From Sphingomonadaceae bacterium (GTDB taxonomy: Bacteria; Pseudomonadota; Alphaproteobacteria; Sphingomonadales; Sphingomonadaceae): DNA of 8,146 bases. The stretch spans positions 1 to 8,146 of the forward strand of contig JACDGO010000078.1 of assembly GCA_013821585.1 (NCBI GenBank). The letters are read 5' to 3'. A model generated the notes under the pieces. That model did not search any database. It was not told the origin of the DNA and saw nothing but the letters and a program-made list of their open reading frames with translations. The stretch's first letter is position 1. The number at the start of each line of letters is the position of its first letter. Below are positions 6,646 through 8,146 of the stretch, piece after piece. The position numbers and the translations under genes were made by a program.

Positions 6646-7724
6646 CCGCAAGGCTGCTCGACAAGATCTATGGCTGTTTGATCGGCGGCGCGATCGGCGA
6701 CGCGATGGGCGCGCCGGCCGAAGACTGGCATTACACCGATATCCGCCCGACCTTTGGCCGCATCGCGACCTTCCTGCCGCAACCGGCGCGATCTCGCGAC
6801 GGCGCGCCCGGCCAGATCACCGACGACACATCATTGCGGCATTATATGTGCCTGGCGATCATCCGGAAGGGCGGGCGGATCACACCGGACGATTATGCCA
6901 AAGTGTGGTTGTCCGATCTCAACCCCTTGCGCCTGTTCTTTACCGAGCGGATCGTGGTCGAAAAACTGAAGTTGGGCATGAACCCGTGGGACACCGGTCG
7001 CGGCCAGCCGCTGGCCGATGCCGCGATCATGGCGGTTGCCCCGATCGGCATCATCAATGCGGGCAATCCGGCACAGGCGTTTCAGGACGGGTTCAACATT
7101 TCTTCGATCCACCAAGACGGGATCGAACGCGATGCGGCGGCATCGACCGCAGCGGGCTTTGCCGCCGCCTTTGTGCCCGAAGCGACGGCGTCGAGCATAC
7201 TCGAGGCGATGTACGAGCATGGCTCGTTCGACACCAGACGGTTGATCTCGATTGGCCGCGAGCTCGCTGCAGATACCGGCGACGTGGACCGCTTCACCGA
7301 GCAATTCTACTTGCGCTTTCTCGACCGCTCATTTCCACGTCCGCCCGGCTGGGTGTGGGATAAGGATCGGACTGTCAGCCCGACCAGCCGCGAGGTTTTG
7401 CCGATTGTCGCCGGGCTGTTCGAATTGTGCGGCGGCAAGCCCGAAGCGTGCATTTCCGCAGGTTCGAGTTTTGGCCGTGACGCCGATACCATCGCCACCG
7501 TGCTCGGCGGGCTCAGCGGGGCGTTATTCGGCGCCTCAACCATACCCTCAGACTGGATCGCGCAGTCGGAAGCGGCCAACTCAGAGTTTTTCCATGAAGT
7601 GTCGCCCGATCGTGCCACCGACTTCCGCACGACGGCCGGCGAGATGCTGGAAGCAGTCCGGGCGCAGCGCGCCAAGACGGCGAACCGCCTTTCTATCCTC
7701 GACGATATTATCGGGCAAGCATGA
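6642..7724 (+). CDS. ADP-ribosylglycohydrolase-family protein (DraG/ARH fold)
   Basis: The 360-residue protein belongs to the all-helical, dimetal ADP-ribosylglycohydrolase family, whose characterised members cleave the bond between ADP-ribose and a protein side chain or another leaving group (family knowledge). The metal-binding signatures are present at both ends: GCLIGGAIGDAMGAP at 11-25, ITDDTSL at 59-65, and SFGRDADTIATVLGG at 276-290, where D280, D282 and T283 correspond to the family's C-terminal ligand motif. A central HQDGIERDAAASTAAGFAAA block (157-176) is also typical. The length is complete. It starts at GTG 6642 with a good AGGAG site and overlaps the sugar-kinase start as ATGA. 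No nitrogenase or toxin genes are nearby, so a DraG-like regulatory role is unlikely. Next to a ribokinase-type kinase it more likely hydrolyses a ribosyl- or other furanosyl-containing metabolite in the cytoplasm (inference). Confidence 0.92.
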   Translation: MTARLLDKIYGCLIGGAIGDAMGAPAEDWHYTDIRPTFGRIATFLPQPARSRDGAPGQITDDTSLRHYMCLAIIRKGGRITPDDYAKVWLSDLNPLRLFFTERIVVEKLKLGMNPWDTGRGQPLADAAIMAVAPIGIINAGNPAQAFQDGFNISSIHQDGIERDAAASTAAGFAAAFVPEATASSILEAMYEHGSFDTRRLISIGRELAADTGDVDRFTEQFYLRFLDRSFPRPPGWVWDKDRTVSPTSREVLPIVAGLFELCGGKPEACISAGSSFGRDADTIATVLGGLSGALFGASTIPSDWIAQSEAANSEFFHEVSPDRATDFRTTAGEMLEAVRAQRAKTANRLSILDDIIGQA

Positions 7725-8146
7725 CCACGCGCGCGTCCGGGACGGTTGCCGTTCTCGGCAGTATCAACATGGACAGCGTGTTTCGCGTATCGCAATTCCC
7801 GCAACCCGGCGAAACGATTCTGGCGATGTCCGTGAGCCAGCACGCCGGCGGGAAGGGTTTGAACCAGGCCATTGCCGCTGCCCGGGCGGGGGCCGAGGTC
7901 AGGATGATCGGCGCGGTCGGCGACGATGCGGCCGGACGAATTTTGCTCGACGTGCTTATCGGCGAGAATATCGATTGTTCGGCCATCGGGATCAATAAGG
8001 TCGAGGCAACTGGCATTGCACAAATTGTCGTCGACGGCTCTGGCGAGAACCAGATCATTGTCGTTGCCGGCGCCAATGCGAAAGTCTCGTGCCCATCCAG
8101 CAGTGGGGTCAGTGTCCTGCTCGCGCAGCTCGAAATTCCAATTGAC
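7721..8146 (+). CDS. rbsK: Ribokinase-like PfkB-family sugar kinase (partial, C-terminus off the right edge)
   Basis: The first 142 residues are present, about 45% of a ribokinase, and the frame is open to the window end. The N-terminal PfkB signatures are clear: VLGSINMDSVFRV (11-23) with D18 in the sugar-binding N-x-D position, FPQPGETI (26-33), GGKGLNQAIAAARAGA (43-58), MIGAVGDDAAG, the VVDGSGENQIIVVAGAN strand pair, and LLAQLEIP near the end, where E138 corresponds to the ribose-binding glutamate of E. coli RbsK. The family phosphorylates ribose at O-5 with ATP (family knowledge); related kinases use deoxyribose, adenosine or fructose. The missing half carries the catalytic GAGD motif, so activity cannot be confirmed here. 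The start ATG overlaps the preceding stop as ATGA with no strong Shine-Dalgarno site, indicating translational coupling to the ADP-ribosylglycohydrolase gene. Confidence 0.92.
   Translation, partial: MTTRASGTVAVLGSINMDSVFRVSQFPQPGETILAMSVSQHAGGKGLNQAIAAARAGAEVRMIGAVGDDAAGRILLDVLIGENIDCSAIGINKVEATGIAQIVVDGSGENQIIVVAGANAKVSCPSSSGVSVLLAQLEIPID

Noticed and set aside
6642..7724. ADP-ribosylglycohydrolase considered as an anti-phage or toxin-antitoxin partner
   Set aside because: No ADP-ribosyltransferase (DarT-like or other) or defence gene is adjacent; the neighbours are metabolic enzymes and a sugar kinase.

Overview
This window looks like part of a sphingomonad-type alphaproteobacterial chromosome. 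The evidence is a high GC content, strong third-position G/C bias, a TonB-dependent receptor built like those abundant in Sphingomonadaceae, and a dense accessory catabolic operon. The taxonomic call is an inference from style and gene content, not from a marker gene.

Layout: positions 1-634 hold the N-terminal two thirds of a LysR-type regulator on the minus strand, cut by the left edge. A 133-bp divergent intergenic region (635-767) follows. It carries a striking array of alternating GCAAC/GTTGC half-sites with a T-N11-A LysR box. From 768 to the right edge, six genes run on the plus strand with almost no gaps: a TonB-dependent outer-membrane receptor, a GH63 / glucosylglycerate-hydrolase-like glycosidase, a phytanoyl-CoA-dioxygenase-family (PhyH) enzyme, a compact tannase/feruloyl-esterase-family hydrolase, an ADP-ribosylglycohydrolase-family protein, and the start of a ribokinase-type PfkB sugar kinase cut by the right edge. 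Junctions are 16 nt, a 4-nt ATGA overlap, a probable overlap, 43 nt bridged by a 16-codon mini-ORF, and a second ATGA overlap.

Working model (inference): the LysR protein senses a pathway metabolite and controls both its own gene and the operon. The receptor imports a glycosylated and possibly acylated small molecule. The esterase, glycosidase and 2-oxoglutarate-dependent oxygenase take it apart. The ADP-ribosylglycohydrolase-type enzyme then cleaves a ribosyl-like (furanosyl) bond, and the kinase phosphorylates the released sugar. I do not recognise this exact gene combination as a characterised pathway. The substrate cannot be read from the sequence.

Odd points are the esterase (no clear start or export signal, a compact lid and an eroded calcium loop, yet an intact CS-D-HC catalytic set), the operator array touching the regulator's start codon, and the mini-ORF that tiles the gap in front of the ADP-ribosylglycohydrolase gene. 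No RNA genes, insertion sequences, CRISPR arrays or convincing terminators were seen. There is no gene-free stretch over 300 bases.
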